DNA from: a bacterium | Lineage (GTDB): Bacteria > UBP15 > UBA6099 > DSWB01 | Direction: 5' to 3' | Assembly: GCA_020061125.1 (NCBI GenBank) | Contig: JAGUYV010000349.1 | Location: 1 to 6,011, forward strand | DNA length: 6,011 nt | Shown here: in pieces, positions 5,921 through 6,011 of the stretch | How positions within the stretch are numbered: the stretch's first letter is position 1 | Layout of the letters: every line of letters begins with the position of its first letter | Notes under the pieces: model-generated | The model's input: the letters and a program-made list of their open reading frames with translations, nothing else | Database searches by the model: none | What the model was told of the DNA's origin: nothing | Position numbers and translations under genes: made by a program

Positions 5921-6011
5921 TCAGAATATCAGGCGTTTTCTGGAGACCATGTACTTGAGGTTGTACGCAAAAAAGGGATCGCGGCGCACGATGGCGTTGG
6001 CGGCCATGAGG
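5921..6011 (-). CDS. C-terminal end of an unidentified gene (truncated by window edge)
   Basis: An open frame enters from the right edge and ends with TGA at 5921-5923, giving 29 residues that finish DPFFAYNLKYMVSRKRLIF. The tail is basic and aromatic with no recognisable motif, so I cannot name the family. It is called a gene end because the frame is open to the edge, codon choice fits the neighbours (GCC, CGC, ATC, CTC), it has the same orientation, and a strong promoter begins just after its stop. No terminator hairpin is visible between the stop and that promoter. Confidence 0.6.
   Translation of the reverse strand, partial: LMAANAIVRRDPFFAYNLKYMVSRKRLIF

Overview
The window is GC-rich bacterial chromosome in which every gene I can support lies on the minus strand, so genes are read here from high to low coordinates. 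The gene families are GatCA amidotransferase subunits, a TPR protein with a zinc ribbon, a large cache/poly-HAMP chemoreceptor, a PhnD-like periplasmic binding protein and a small DUF5989-type membrane protein. Together with the base composition they suggest a Gram-negative, motile, Desulfovibrio-like organism (Desulfobacterota). That assignment is inferred from family resemblance, not from a marker gene.

Reading along the minus strand: the last 29 codons of an unidentified gene enter from the right edge (stop at 5921-5923). A good sigma70-type promoter follows (TTGCCA, 17 bases, TATAAT, 5878-5906). It precedes a 52-residue single-pass membrane protein of the DUF5989 type (5664-5822), which has a clear Shine-Dalgarno sequence. 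After 44 bases comes a secreted PhnD-family solute-binding protein (4678-5619), probably on the same transcript. A 178-base gap (4500-4677) holds a perfect -10 hexamer, a 14-bp inverted repeat and a small GC hairpin. It leads into an 860-residue methyl-accepting chemotaxis protein (1917-4499) with five HAMP units in tandem.

A 197-base gap (1720-1916) holds a weak terminator-like hairpin and a possible promoter. The last group is a tight run: a zinc-ribbon/TPR protein (832-1719), gatC (516-818) and the first 170 codons of gatA (1-512, cut by the left edge). GatC and GatA belong to the tRNA-dependent amidotransferase that converts misacylated Glu-tRNAGln or Asp-tRNAAsn to the amidated form. gatB is not in the window.

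Two themes stand out. The first is a possible sensing pair: a stand-alone PhnD-like binding protein, with no transporter genes on either side within the window, next to a chemoreceptor with a very long HAMP relay. The second is coupling of a zinc-ribbon/TPR protein to gatCA. I see no tRNA, rRNA, CRISPR array, insertion sequence or prophage.
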